A stretch of DNA of 64,000 bases from Microcystis elabens FACHB-917 (GCF_014698445.1 NZ_JACJSZ010000012.1:1-64000), one strand, 5' to 3'; counted from the first letter of the stretch, positions 27,143 through 35,257 are shown. Numbers and translations: made by a program. The notes: generated by a model not told the origin, from the sequence alone.

Positions 27143-27490
27143 ATGGCCAGCGGTTGCTTCCCCCATCCGTTCGAAGGCAGCTTTTCCGCCTTCAAGGAAC
27201 GGCAGCTGGTGTTCGCACTCACCCGCGAGCTGGCCGACGCCCAGTTGCGGCGGAGCGACCGTTCCCGGAGCGAGCGCATCACCGGCCTCCTGTACGGAGT
27301 CCAGGACCATGGCGACATGGTGGCGACAGATTCGGTTTATCGCCCCTACCGCGAGCGGCAGCGGGAAGCCCTGAATCGCGCCAGAGGTCGCCTGGCCCGG
27401 CTGGCCCGCCTCACCGGGCGTCGACCGGCCCGGACGTCCGGGCCCCAGCGATCAGCAGGTCGGAAACTTCAGGCCACGAAGCGGCCGTAG
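27143..27490 (+). CDS. Hypothetical basic protein
   Basis: 115 aa with an ATG start, preceded by a weak purine stretch. The first 75 residues look like a soluble helical protein (GSFSAFKERQLVFALTREL, ERITGLLYGVQDHGDMVATD); the rest is Arg-rich. I do not recognise it. The 3' end overlaps the convergent NTF2-like gene by 22 bp. An NtcA-type box lies just upstream. Confidence 0.5.
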   Translation: MASGCFPHPFEGSFSAFKERQLVFALTRELADAQLRRSDRSRSERITGLLYGVQDHGDMVATDSVYRPYRERQREALNRARGRLARLARLTGRRPARTSGPQRSAGRKLQATKRP

Positions 27491-27912
27491 AGCCAGCGCA
27501 CAAAGCCTCCCACCAGCGGCACCGGGGTGAAGGTGGGGCCGACGAAGTCGAAGTAGTCGCGATGATCAATGACCCGGCCGTCGGCGCCAAGGCGCAGGCG
27601 GCTGGTGCCGGGGTAGATGAATTCGATGCCCTTGATCTTCAGGCCCATCGTCCATTCCACAAAAGCGGTGTCACCGCTCAGTGCCACGGCACCCGGCTCC
27701 AGGAAGACGTCGTCGCAGCGCTGGAGCAACCCCTCCTGGGCCACGATGTAGGCCTCGAGGCCCTGCCGCTCCTGGGTGGGGTCGGTGAAGTGAACTTCTT
27801 CGTCGTAGAGCGCCCGCCACTGCTCCGGGGTGGGCCCCGGGGCGCCGTAGGGCTTGGTGAACAGGGCCCGCAGAGCATCTTCCCCCAGCGGTGGCTGTGT
27901 CATGGCGGTCAT
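27469..27912 (-). CDS. SnoaL/NTF2-like fold protein
   Basis: 147 aa. Cone-shaped alpha+beta barrel pattern: YDEEVHFTDPTQERQGLEAYIVAQ, DDVFLEPGAVALSGDTAFVEWTMGLKIKG and TSRLRLGADGRVIDHRDYFDF. It may bind a small ligand or act as an isomerase/hydroxylase-like enzyme; function unknown. Likely in one unit with the upstream 81-aa membrane-protein gene on the minus strand. Confidence 0.8.
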   Translation of the reverse strand: MTAMTQPPLGEDALRALFTKPYGAPGPTPEQWRALYDEEVHFTDPTQERQGLEAYIVAQEGLLQRCDDVFLEPGAVALSGDTAFVEWTMGLKIKGIEFIYPGTSRLRLGADGRVIDHRDYFDFVGPTFTPVPLVGGFVRWLYGRFVA

Positions 27913-27925
27913 GGCAGAGGTGATC

Positions 27926-28171
27926 TCAGGCGGCGGCCGGCCGCGGACGGGTCAGCGCCAGGGCTGCTCCGCCGACGGTCACCAGTCCCAGGGCTCCGGC
28001 GGCGGCCAGGAACAACAGGGTCTGCAGGGCCAGCAGGAACAGGCCCAGGGCCGAGGCCACCTTGATCTGCACCCTGGCCTTGATCAGCAGGGTGAGCAGC
28101 AGCAGAACCGTGGCCTGCAGACCTGCGATCCGGGCCGCCGTGAAGGGACAGATGGGGGGCGGGAGCAGCAT
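27926..28171 (-). CDS. Small two-span membrane protein
   Basis: 81 aa. Two long hydrophobic segments (GLQATVLLLLTLLIKARVQIKV and ALGLFLLALQTLLFLAAAGALGLVTVGGAALAL) and a short basic end. No motif. It sits between the Hli genes and the NTF2-like gene, all minus strand, with 13-14 bp gaps. Confidence 0.6.
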   Translation of the reverse strand: MLLPPPICPFTAARIAGLQATVLLLLTLLIKARVQIKVASALGLFLLALQTLLFLAAAGALGLVTVGGAALALTRPRPAAA

Positions 28172-28185
28172 CGGGGGCAGTGCGA

Positions 28186-28422
28186 TCAGAAGCAGAAGGG
28201 CAGGAACTGGGTGCGGCAGGCGGCGTAGCCGTCGGTCAGGGCGCCGAGGCCGATCTGATGGGCGATGCCGGAGCCGGTGAGGGCTTCGGTGAGCACACCG
28301 ATCACCAGGCCGAGCATGGCAGCACGGCCGTTGAAGAGTTCGACACGCTTGAGCTGCTCCATGTGGATGGAACGGTCAATGTCGCCCTGGAGGAAGGCGT
28401 CGTTGGCGGGGGTGTTGGTCAT
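28186..28422 (-). CDS. High-light-inducible (Hli/SCP) chlorophyll-binding protein
   Basis: 78 aa with one CAB-type helix: VELFNGRAAMLGLVIGVLTEALTG, where ExxNGRxAM binds chlorophyll. A short extra C-terminus with two Cys (YAACRTQFLPFCF) is unusual for an Hli protein. Hli proteins sit in thylakoids, shield pigments and help photosystem II assembly under high light. Second of two tandem hli genes. Confidence 0.92.
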   Translation of the reverse strand: MTNTPANDAFLQGDIDRSIHMEQLKRVELFNGRAAMLGLVIGVLTEALTGSGIAHQIGLGALTDGYAACRTQFLPFCF

Positions 28423-28465
28423 GGGTTGAGCACGGGGAAAGGGTGAACGCTGGGCCGTGGGTCGA

Positions 28466-28609
28466 TCAGCCCAGGCCGATCTGGGAGAGGATCCCCTGGC
28501 CGGTGAGCAGTTCGGTGCCCAGGCCGATCACGAAGCCGAGCATGGCGAGGCGGCCGTTCCAGGTTTCCGCGAAGGCGACGAAGCCGAAGCGGGCGGAGGA
28601 ATCAGTCAT
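28466..28609 (-). CDS. High-light-inducible protein, short form
   Basis: 47 aa: MTDSSARFGFVAFAETWNGR then LAMLGFVIGLGTELLTGQ. The ExWNGRxAMxG motif marks the chlorophyll-binding helix. Compact HliC-like size. First gene after an RpaB-type box, and very probably co-transcribed with the second hli gene 43 bp downstream. Confidence 0.93.
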   Translation of the reverse strand: MTDSSARFGFVAFAETWNGRLAMLGFVIGLGTELLTGQGILSQIGLG

Positions 28610-28632
28610 GAGTGTTTCAGTTTGTTTCGTGA

Positions 28633-28650
28633 ATTGTAACAGCTTGTGAA
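28633..28650 (-). promoter_or_regulatory. HLR1-like (RpaB) element over the hli promoter
   Basis: On the minus strand TTCACAAG-CT-GTTACAAT: two direct repeats of the (G/T)TTACA(A/T)(A/T) type with the required 2-bp spacer (second repeat 8/8, first 6/8). The second repeat contains TACAAT, a good -10, 24-30 bp before the ATG. HLR1 over the core promoter is the known arrangement for RpaB repression in low light. Confidence 0.6.
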
Positions 28651-28726
28651 GGTTGGTGACAAGCGTGGCCGCAGGGGCGGCAGGCAGTCGCCACCGGATC
28701 CATCGGAATCCGTTGCGGCCCGGTGG

Positions 28727-29033
28727 ATGTCGAGCGTCTCCCTGCCGGCCGAGCTGATGCGGCGCTACCGCCGGCTGTTCCGCTTCTACGACTGCGACGG
28801 CGACGGCCGCCACATCCTGGAGGGTGACTTCCAACCGGTGGCGGTGCGGATCGCGCGGCGCTGGCAGGGTCGGCCCAGCCGCTTCCCGGATCTGCTGGGG
28901 CTGCTGCTCGACACCTACCGGCACGAGGCCGCGGCAGGCCTTTCTGACGCTGGTGGAGCAGTACTGGTTCGATCCCTCGCCGGAGGCCCCCGGCCGCCAT
29001 CTGTTCGACGGGGTGGACCTGGTGATGGACTGA
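28727..29033 (+). pseudogene. EF-hand protein, internally deleted and frameshifted
   Basis: The first part reads MSSVSLPAELMRRYRRLF then RFYDCDGDGRHILEGDF, an EF-hand loop rich in Asp, and continues to LLLDTYRHEA near 28930. The natural C-terminus then appears in the +1 frame (AFLTLVEQYWFDPSPEAPGR, HLFDGVDLVMD, stop at 29033). Calerythrin-like cyanobacterial proteins have more EF-hands between these parts, so about the middle of the gene is missing as well as one base of phase. Confidence 0.65.
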
Positions 29034-29096
29034 GGCCGCACGCCGTCTCTTCGTCCTGGTGACGGGCGCAGGGCCGGCGACGGATCCCGACGGCCA

Positions 29097-29433
29097 GCCC
29101 GGCAATCCGCTCCTGCGGCGGCTCGGGGCCCTGGCCCCACAGGCTCTCGAAGTAGAAGAAGGCCACTCCCAGACCCTGGGCGCGGTTGGCGGCCAGCTTC
29201 TGCGCCATCAGGGCCAGGGGGGTGGGGCGGTTGCGCTGACCGCTCATCACGGCGATGGCCGTGGGGATGCGCTGGCGGGCCTCCTGCACCTCGGGCCGGT
29301 AGATCTGCACCAGCAGTTCATCGGCGATGCCGCGCCCCACCCACTCCCGCCAGTCCTGCAACTGCAGCCTGTAGGCGAAGTCGTAATTGTTGGGGGAGAT
29401 CGAGATCACGGCGCCGGGGCGAGCCGCCCGCAC
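29097..29433 (-). pseudogene. Fragment of a GHL10-type glycoside-hydrolase-like protein (C-terminal part)
   Basis: The minus frame reads VISISPNNYDFAYRLQLQDW, REWVGRGIADELLVQIYRPE, IPTAIAVMSGQRNRPTPL and LGVAFFYFESLWGQGPEPPQ. This is the end of the TIM-barrel of the GHL10 (COG1649) family of extracellular glycosidase-like proteins. The rest of the domain is absent: the 5' side joins directly to a DUF1400 remnant. Confidence 0.6.
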
Positions 29434-30105
29434 CGCTGGCTGGCTCGATCACCATCACCTCCAGCGGCTGGGGCCGATGGAAAACCTGCAGGCTGGCCAG
29501 CCGCCGGTTCACGGCGACCCCAGGGCCGTTCGACGTGCCAGCGGGCAGGGAGGCGGCGGGTGTAGTGGCGAGCAGCGCTTCAGCCTGCTGCCGATGCAGC
29601 GCCATCCGGGTGACGATCTGACGGGCGCGACCGAGATTGAGCGTCACCCGTTGGCCGGGGATCGCTCAGGATCAGGCTCGGCAGGGTGAGCTCGCCGTTC
29701 GCGGAGGCCCGCAGCAGGGCTTGATTCAGCGTCCGTCCGCTGAGGTCGGTCGTGCGTCCCTCCACCGTGCCGAGCGAGGCGATCACGAGCAGGCCTGCTC
29801 GAGCAGGGGCGAGCCCACCGAGCCATCGGCCACCTGCTACACGCTGAGAGGCACGGGCTGGAGCAGCAGCTCCCTGAGCTGACGGCCTGCGGCGCCTCCG
29901 GTGGCGCGATCCAGCTCGGCCAGATCACTGTTGCCCTGGCGCAAGGCCTCAGGGGACCGCAATTCATCCAGGCGTACCGTGAAACGGATCTCCAGCAGGG
30001 GGATCTCAATCACCACCTCTTCCAGGGCCCTGGCCGGGGCCGAAGCCATCAGGTGGCGATCAGTGCGATTCCAAGCCGTGCGGCCAGGCGTAAGCGGCAG
30101 TTCAT
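29420..30105 (-). pseudogene. DUF1400 alpha/beta-hydrolase, N-terminal remnant with several frameshifts
   Basis: Reading across frames on the minus strand: signal peptide MNCRLRLAARLGIALIA... then ASAPARALEEVVIEIPLLEI and LDELRSPEALRQGNSDLAEL; after an in-frame TAG, VIASLGTVEGRTTDLSGRTL; then VTLNLGRARQIVTRMALHRQ and VFHRPQPLEVMVIEPA. This is the DUF1400 N-terminal domain typical of cyanobacterial hydrolases. At least three phase changes and one stop break it, and the hydrolase domain itself is missing. Confidence 0.65.
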
Positions 30106-30666
30106 CGTCTGTTCAGCGTTGTTGGTGAGTTTTGCTGCCGGGATTGCCGCTGGCCATGGTGACCCCGCCAGGGTTGCAGGGCTCGAGCCTGGCGGCCTGT
30201 GGGGGGCAGCGATGAACAAAGAGCCGTGCTCTTGAGCTTCCATGGACATCAGTGCCAGGCTCGTCCCAGAAGTGCAATATCCCTCCATGGCCGCATCAGC
30301 GGGAGCCCCGCTGGTACGTCGGCTGCGGATCGAGCACGACGGTCTGGGTTTTCTCGAGGAGACGGCACGGCTGCTGGGATTTCGCAGCCGCATGCTTCGC
30401 GGTTGAGAGCCTCGAACTCCAGAGCGGCATGCAAGCGGTGATCCAGCATCCAGCCGGCGCAGGTGCGGATGCAGGGGATGTCGCCGGCCCGCCGCCGAGC
30501 TATGGCCATGGAAGCAGGATAGAAGCGAGGCTCTCCGGGGACGGCGTCGGGACACCCCGGCTGGGCTGATGGGTGCGCCGAGCAGGGTTCCGCAGAAGGC
30601 TCCGGGTGCGCGTCTGCGTTGATTCCGGAGAGGAGGGGCGTCGCGTCGGCCCCCCACACTGGGGGG
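30106..30666. other. Gap without a convincing gene
   Basis: A 54-codon + frame at 30242-30406 starts MDISARLVPEVQYPSM and ends RLLGFRSRMLRG; it may be the end of a lost gene. Nothing else is supported on either strand. The region continues the decayed zone to its left. Confidence 0.35.
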
Positions 30667-31332
30667 ATGCGCCTCAACCCGCACGCACCGGTCGCCCTGC
30701 TGCTGGCGGTGGCGATGACCATGGCGGCGACAGGCTCGGGGGCCCTGGCTGGAGCCGAGGTTCGCGCCACGGTGCTCTCGATCGGCGATGGCGACACGAT
30801 CCGCGTGCAGCAGGGCCAGCAGCGGCTGACGATCCGGCTGGCCTGCATCGATGCCCCCGAGATGGCGCAGGCTCCCGATGGTGCCAACGCCCGCCGCTAT
30901 CTGCAGACCCGCCTGCGGCTCGGCTCCGGCGTCACCCTCCGGCCGCAGACGGTGGATCGCTTCGGGCGCACGGTGGCGGAGGTGGTCGGAGCGGTGAATC
31001 TGAACCTGACGCTGGTGGAAGACGGCATGGCCTTCGCCTACCGGAGGTACCTGGACCAGTGCGACGCCAGCGCCTATCTGGACGCTGAGGTGCGGGCCTC
31101 CCGCAGACGCCACGGCGTGTGGCGGGTGCCGGGTGGCATCACCCGCCCCTGGGACTTCCGCCGTGGCAGAACAGCAGGGCGCTCCCCCAGCGCCAGTGAA
31201 TCGATCCCTGGCGGACGGACATTCCGCTGCCGTGAGATCGGCTCCTTTGCCCGCGCCCAGGAGTTGCTGCGCCAGGGCCACAGCAACCTGGATGGGGATG
31301 GGGACGGCGAGGCCTGCGAAAGCCTCCGCTGA
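30667..31332 (+). CDS. Secreted thermonuclease-like (SNase) protein with excalibur domain
   Basis: 221 aa from the ATG at 30667. Signal peptide (VALLLAVAMTMAATGSGALAGA), SNase fold with ATVLSIGDGDTIRV, LTIRLACIDAPEM (catalytic Arg and Glu) and VDRFGRTVAEV (second Arg), then a C-terminal excalibur calcium-binding motif RCREIGSFARAQELL ... HSNLDGDGDGEACE. All three staphylococcal-nuclease catalytic residues are present. Likely an exported Ca-dependent nuclease. Confidence 0.9.
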   Translation: MRLNPHAPVALLLAVAMTMAATGSGALAGAEVRATVLSIGDGDTIRVQQGQQRLTIRLACIDAPEMAQAPDGANARRYLQTRLRLGSGVTLRPQTVDRFGRTVAEVVGAVNLNLTLVEDGMAFAYRRYLDQCDASAYLDAEVRASRRRHGVWRVPGGITRPWDFRRGRTAGRSPSASESIPGGRTFRCREIGSFARAQELLRQGHSNLDGDGDGEACESLR

Positions 31333-31727
31333 GGCGGCGAGCAGGCGCAGCCTGCAGGTCCGTCGGACATCGACGTGGACCCTGGCCTGCGGACCCAGGC
31401 CAAGAGGCGACGCGATGCGATCACAACGGGGCGCAAAGGGGGCAGCACGGATCGGGCGACATCCAGATCAGGCCCGGAGGTAGCCATCCATCGCGATGAG
31501 AAAACGATCCGTTGACCTCGAGGAATCGATAGCCCGAGAGCCGGCAACATCATGCGTCGACCATGGCCTGAGACATGGTTTCACCAACCCCATGGGTTCA
31601 GCGTTGCGGCCAGCCACGCAAGCCGTTGTCAGTTCGCCGGACGTTGCAGATCGGGACCGAAGCTGCGGACAGCAAAAACCAAAGACAAGCTCCTCCCTAG
31701 GATCAAAGAAAGATCCGCCTTCCGGTC
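31333..31727. other. Gap, nothing recognised
   Basis: 395 bp without a supported gene, RNA or clear hairpin. Base composition becomes less GC-rich towards 31.7 kb. Confidence 0.4.
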
Positions 31728-32345
31728 ATGAGGGCCATTCGCCAGGGTCAGCACCTGCTTCTGATTATCACTGCTGTTCCGCTGGTGGCCGCAGCCGATG
31801 GGGGGTTCTTCGCGCCGCCTGCTTCCGCTGCACTGGATTTCGGTTTCTCCTTTGCAGGCGTGGAGGGGGTGATCGAAGGACTCGTCGATAACAGCATCCG
31901 CCAACCAACCAGCGTGAACGTCATTGGGGGAGCAGGGGTGCCAGCGGATTCCATCGGCACCTATATCCAGATAGAAGGAACGGGGTTCCGAGTCTCCGCT
32001 GGACAGGTCGTGGGCTACCTGCCACCGGATCCAGCGCCCGGGATGCCTCCGACCATCATGTTCTCGACGTATTTCCATGGACAGAACTCCTCGGGTCACC
32101 GCTTATTCTTTGGAACTCACCCCGAATCCCCTGATCTGATCAGTGGCACCTTGAGCGGCGTGCCTTCAGATCCATGGCTCCCGTTCGGTGGTGTCGTCAC
32201 CTTGCAACAACGCCCTTCCGCGTCGGTTCCCGCTCCTCTGCCATTGGCAGGATGTGCCGCCACCTTCAGCTACAGCCGCATGCTTAGACAACGCAGGAAG
32301 GTCAAGAAACAGCATCATCATCACGTTGTCGATGGGATGTCTTGA
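31728..32345 (+). CDS. Secreted protein with PEP-CTERM-like C-terminal sorting tail
   Basis: 205 aa. Signal peptide (HLLLIITAVPLVAAADG), a beta-rich body (DFGFSFAGVEGVIEGLVDN, VVGYLPPDPAPGMPPTIMFS) and the tail VPAPLPLAGCAATFSYSRML RQRRK. The order Pro-rich motif, hydrophobic span, basic cluster is that of PEP-CTERM/exosortase-type tails; a second protein with this tail is at 49.4 kb. A His/Lys-rich extension follows the tail. The body resembles choice-of-anchor style repeat-free beta domains; function unknown. Confidence 0.65.
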   Translation: MRAIRQGQHLLLIITAVPLVAAADGGFFAPPASAALDFGFSFAGVEGVIEGLVDNSIRQPTSVNVIGGAGVPADSIGTYIQIEGTGFRVSAGQVVGYLPPDPAPGMPPTIMFSTYFHGQNSSGHRLFFGTHPESPDLISGTLSGVPSDPWLPFGGVVTLQQRPSASVPAPLPLAGCAATFSYSRMLRQRRKVKKQHHHHVVDGMS

Positions 32346-32553
32346 CCGGCCTGCAGGAGATCGGTAGCTCCACCAGTCCTCCTGATCCCGTTCATCCAAA
32401 ATCCTGAGGAGCTCGGGACGTCTGATGCATGCTCGCAGAGCCACCGACGGGCGGGGCGGTTGCCCTTCAAGGGCAGTGGGATGAACCAGCCGGTAGCGGT
32501 TGATGCCCAACCCCTGTCCAACTGGAAGTGCATCGGCATCGCCGAGAACCCAA

Positions 32554-32595
32554 TCGGGGCGACAGGATTCGAACCTGCGACCTGGTGATCCCAAA
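32554..32595 (-). other. 3' half of tRNA-Pro(TGG): probable attachment site (att) of the integrated island
   Basis: Minus strand: anticodon loop TTTGGGA, 3' anticodon stem TCACC, variable AGGTC, T-arm GCAGG-TTCGAAT-CCTGT, acceptor CGCCCCG and discriminator A. The 5' half does not exist next to it: no CGGGGCG acceptor partner and no D-arm up to 32.77 kb. A tyrosine integrase starts 175 bp away, pointing inward. tRNA 3' halves are classical integrase targets, so this is read as the displaced copy at the left edge. The flanks (32,346-32,553 and 32,596-32,769) hold nothing else I can support. Confidence 0.75.
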
Positions 32596-32769
32596 GCCCT
32601 TGAAATAGAGTCTGCCAGATCGACTGCCGCAGCTGGATTCTACCCCTGAGACCCCTTGCTGTTACTGGCTTTCAGGCTTGCAGGCTGTGGCCGTCTCTGG
32701 CAGGGCGTGCCAAGCTGAAGGGTTGATTCTCTTGCAAGGGGTGTCGTGTGTGCCTGATTCCCTGGTGCC

Positions 32770-34047
32770 GTGCCGCAGACCACCCCCGCCCCCCGACAAG
32801 CACGAGCAGCGAAAGACCGTGGCTGGGTAGCAGCTCTGCGGCTTTCGTTGACATCAGACCTCGGGCCTCGTAGTGGCTGGACTGTGTCAGAAATGCGCGG
32901 ACGTGTTCTCCTCAATGTCTCCGCTTCAGCCGCTGGGGGTGCCCGTCAGCAGCGGGTGCTCCCCTTCGATTGGTCCGCATCCGATAGGCAGGCGACTCAT
33001 ACCGCAGTGCTTGCTATCCATGCTGATTTCAATGATGGTGTCCCCCTTGACCTCGCCATCGAAACTCATGCGCGAGTTCCTTCAACGGAATCAAGCTCCA
33101 ATGGAGTCACCGTTAGTGAGGCAATCAATTGGTCACAGCTGATTCAGGGCTTCAAGGATCACAAGCTGAGTAGTGGAGCTATCAAGCAGAGCACCTGGGA
33201 TGATATGTATTGGCGGCGAATGTCTGTGATTCTCGATGCCATTGGTGGCAAGCGGCGACCGACCTCATCCAAGCAACTTCTGGAGGCCGTGATCGAGTCA
33301 GGGAAGGACAGACCAGGATCTCGTGGCCGTCAGCTGCAGGTTCAATTCACAGCAGCGCTTTTGCGTTGGGGCGTCGATTCGGAGCGGCTGCCGTCATCCT
33401 GGGAACCCCCACTTGATCTCTCGGTCTACGTTGGTCGAAAGCGTGATGAACGAGGAGTCACAACTCCGATTGATGTCAGCCACGTGCTCGACCTGGTAGA
33501 GGCAATATCCGATCCGCGCTGGCGATTGGCGTTTCAGCTGATGGCTGCCTACGGCCTCCGTCCAGAAGAACTGCAACACCTGGAGATTCAAAAAGGGCAG
33601 CTCTGGACAACCTATCAGAAAGTTTCCAGTCGGGGGCGCACCCGCTCAAGAGTCCTGCGACTGTTGCCTTGCGACAACTGGGCACAGGAATGGCAGCTTG
33701 AGAAAGCATTTCGACCTGACCGTATGCCGCCGATGCGACCAGGTCATGGGGCTGAGGACCTTGGGACTTACATGCGGCGTCGACCGCTCTGGCAACAGCT
33801 ACGGCGGGAGTACGAAGAGAAGGGCGAAAAGCTGGTCCTCTATTCCTGCCGCCATGGTTATGCCCACCGCGCTCATGTCACTTGCGAGCTTCCGCCCAAG
33901 GTGGTTGCTGCAGCCATGGGTCACTCAGTAGAAACCCACCTGGCTGCCTACAGTCGCTGGTGCGGGGATGACGTTGTGGATGACGCCTTCGCCAAGGCGG
34001 AGCAACGGCTGGCCCATGGCCACCGAGCTCAGAGCTCAGCGGCGTAA
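32770..34047 (+). CDS. Tyrosine recombinase / phage-type integrase
   Basis: 425 aa from a GTG. Catalytic C-terminal domain: Arg I in MAAYGLRPEELQHLE, the His-Arg box in LYSCRHGYAHRAHV, and MGHSVETHLAAYSRW with the nucleophilic Tyr. The N-terminal part is a SAM-like DNA-binding region. Codon use is clearly less GC-rich than the housekeeping genes to the left. It lies next to the tRNA-Pro fragment and presumably integrated the island there. Confidence 0.9.
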   Translation: MPQTTPAPRQARAAKDRGWVAALRLSLTSDLGPRSGWTVSEMRGRVLLNVSASAAGGARQQRVLPFDWSASDRQATHTAVLAIHADFNDGVPLDLAIETHARVPSTESSSNGVTVSEAINWSQLIQGFKDHKLSSGAIKQSTWDDMYWRRMSVILDAIGGKRRPTSSKQLLEAVIESGKDRPGSRGRQLQVQFTAALLRWGVDSERLPSSWEPPLDLSVYVGRKRDERGVTTPIDVSHVLDLVEAISDPRWRLAFQLMAAYGLRPEELQHLEIQKGQLWTTYQKVSSRGRTRSRVLRLLPCDNWAQEWQLEKAFRPDRMPPMRPGHGAEDLGTYMRRRPLWQQLRREYEEKGEKLVLYSCRHGYAHRAHVTCELPPKVVAAAMGHSVETHLAAYSRWCGDDVVDDAFAKAEQRLAHGHRAQSSAA

Positions 34048-34218
34048 TGCCGCAGGGCCTGCGAGAACCTGCTCAAGCGTTGCCAGATATTCATCGACTG
34101 TCTTGGTTGGGTTTCTGAGGCTGGCCCGGGCGCTACTCCATCGCCATGCAGAGGTGGCTGGCTTGTGAGCTCAGTGGGTCGCGGTGATGGTTGCTCACGC
34201 CAGCTTTAGAGACGCGTC

Positions 34219-34641
34219 TCAGTTCAGCGCCGGCGTCAGGCCCAGGACCTTTGCGGCTTGCTGCATTCGCACATCGAAGCTGGCCAGCCGGGTGCAGCGG
34301 CTGTGCAGCGCTACGACCAGATGCAAGGCGTCACCGGCCCGTAGATCGAGTGCTGGATCCTGGAGCAGCTCGGCTGCCTGGCGAAAGCGGTCGCGATCGA
34401 GCGAGCGCAGTTCCACTCCGCCCTGCAGCAGGCGCTCGAACTGCTCCCCAGCGGCCTGGCGCGCCTCAGAACTGAGTCCGTGGTGGCGCTGCTTGATTCC
34501 CAGGGCGCTGTGGGTTTCGGTGATCAGCCAGTCGCTGCTGATCAGGGGGTCCCGAGATTGAGCAAACCAGTCGAGGGCTTGGGCACTGCGCTCTTCCGGG
34601 GTCAGCAGAGCCACCACCACGCTGGTGTCGAGATAGATCAT
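34219..34641 (-). CDS. PIN-domain toxin (VapC family)
   Basis: 140 aa from the ATG at 34641; a GTG at 34668 would overlap the antitoxin by 14 bp. PIN marks: MIYLDTSVVVALL (first Asp), SDWLITETHSALG (Glu), LRAGDALHLVVAL (Asp) and SFDVRMQQAA (final Asp). The four acidic residues of a Mg-dependent RNase are intact. Paired with the AbrB-like antitoxin directly upstream. Confidence 0.9.
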   Translation of the reverse strand: MIYLDTSVVVALLTPEERSAQALDWFAQSRDPLISSDWLITETHSALGIKQRHHGLSSEARQAAGEQFERLLQGGVELRSLDRDRFRQAAELLQDPALDLRAGDALHLVVALHSRCTRLASFDVRMQQAAKVLGLTPALN

Positions 34642-34654
34642 CGATGGGTGAGCG

Positions 34655-34990
34655 TCACCAGCGTTCACCGCCGCGGCATTCCCGTATCACCGAAGGGGTG
34701 AGAGGCATGGTGGCCTGAAGCTGACGCAGATCAGCGGCCAGGGCAGAGCGATCCAGCTTGCGCAGAGGCTCCAGGCTCAGGCGGCCATCAGGACCAACGA
34801 CGATGTCGATCTGATCGCCTTCCTGCAGTCCGGCCTGACGCAGGCAATCGGCCGGGAGTCTGACCGCCAGGCTGTTCCCCCAGCGGCGGATCGCCTGCGG
34901 GAAGTGCTGGCTGGCGTCAGCTGAGCGATCTTGAGGCCTGGACTGTGTCAAGGAACGCCTTCGACCGTTCACGGCCACCCGTAGAGACAT
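34655..34990 (-). CDS. AbrB/MazE-type antitoxin (VapB family)
   Basis: The swapped-hairpin DNA-binding core is IRRWGNSLAVRLPADCLRQA, GLQEGDQIDIVVGPDGRLSL. The first about 33 residues (SLRVAVNGRRRSLTQSRPQD) look unlike antitoxin sequence, so the true start may be further in, around the IRRWGN segment. A palindrome surrounds the ATG at 34990. It neutralises the PIN toxin and likely represses its own operon. Confidence 0.85.
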   Translation of the reverse strand: MSLRVAVNGRRRSLTQSRPQDRSADASQHFPQAIRRWGNSLAVRLPADCLRQAGLQEGDQIDIVVGPDGRLSLEPLRKLDRSALAADLRQLQATMPLTPSVIRECRGGERW

Positions 34991-34999
34991 GACTCTACG
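34980..34999. promoter_or_regulatory. Palindrome at the vapBC start
   Basis: CGTAGAG-N6-CTCTACG, 7 of 7 paired, enclosing the first ATG of the antitoxin frame. Typical of an operator for TA autoregulation; if so the true translation start is downstream. Confidence 0.5.
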
Positions 35000-35014
35000 T
35001 CCAGTTTGTGGTTT

Positions 35015-35257
35015 TCAGTGCTGCAGATACCTGCGGCTCCAGCCCGTGATGGTGGCCTCCACGTTTTCCATGTGCCACTGCAGCGGCCCCCTGCCCTGGG
35101 TGCAGCCCCAGCGGCGGTAGTGCTTACCAGGGGTGAGCACCCCCCGGAGCCGCAGGTGGCGGAGGGTTTCGCGGCTCATCCCCAGAGCAGCGCAGGCTTC
35201 TGCCGTTGTGACCCAGACGCGGTGACGTCCGGCTGGGACTGTCGTCTGGTTCTCCAT
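35015..35257 (-). CDS. Small helix-turn-helix protein (excisionase/MerR-like)
   Basis: 80 aa from the ATG at 35257, overlapping the upstream stop by one base (TGATG). A winged-helix-like core VWVTTAEACAALGMSRETLRH LRLRGVL followed by TPGKHYRRWGCTQGRGPLQW fits excisionase-type DNA binders. In an island next to an integrase this could be a directionality factor, or a regulator. Confidence 0.65.
   Translation of the reverse strand: MENQTTVPAGRHRVWVTTAEACAALGMSRETLRHLRLRGVLTPGKHYRRWGCTQGRGPLQWHMENVEATITGWSRRYLQH

Noticed and set aside
28960-28985. GGTTCGATCC, T-loop-like sequence of a possible second tRNA
   Set aside because: It codes for the WFDPS segment of the EF-hand remnant and has no flanking stem.
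32554-32700. A complete tRNA-Pro gene
   Set aside because: Only the part from the anticodon loop to the 3' end is present; no matching acceptor strand, D-arm or 5' anticodon stem is found.
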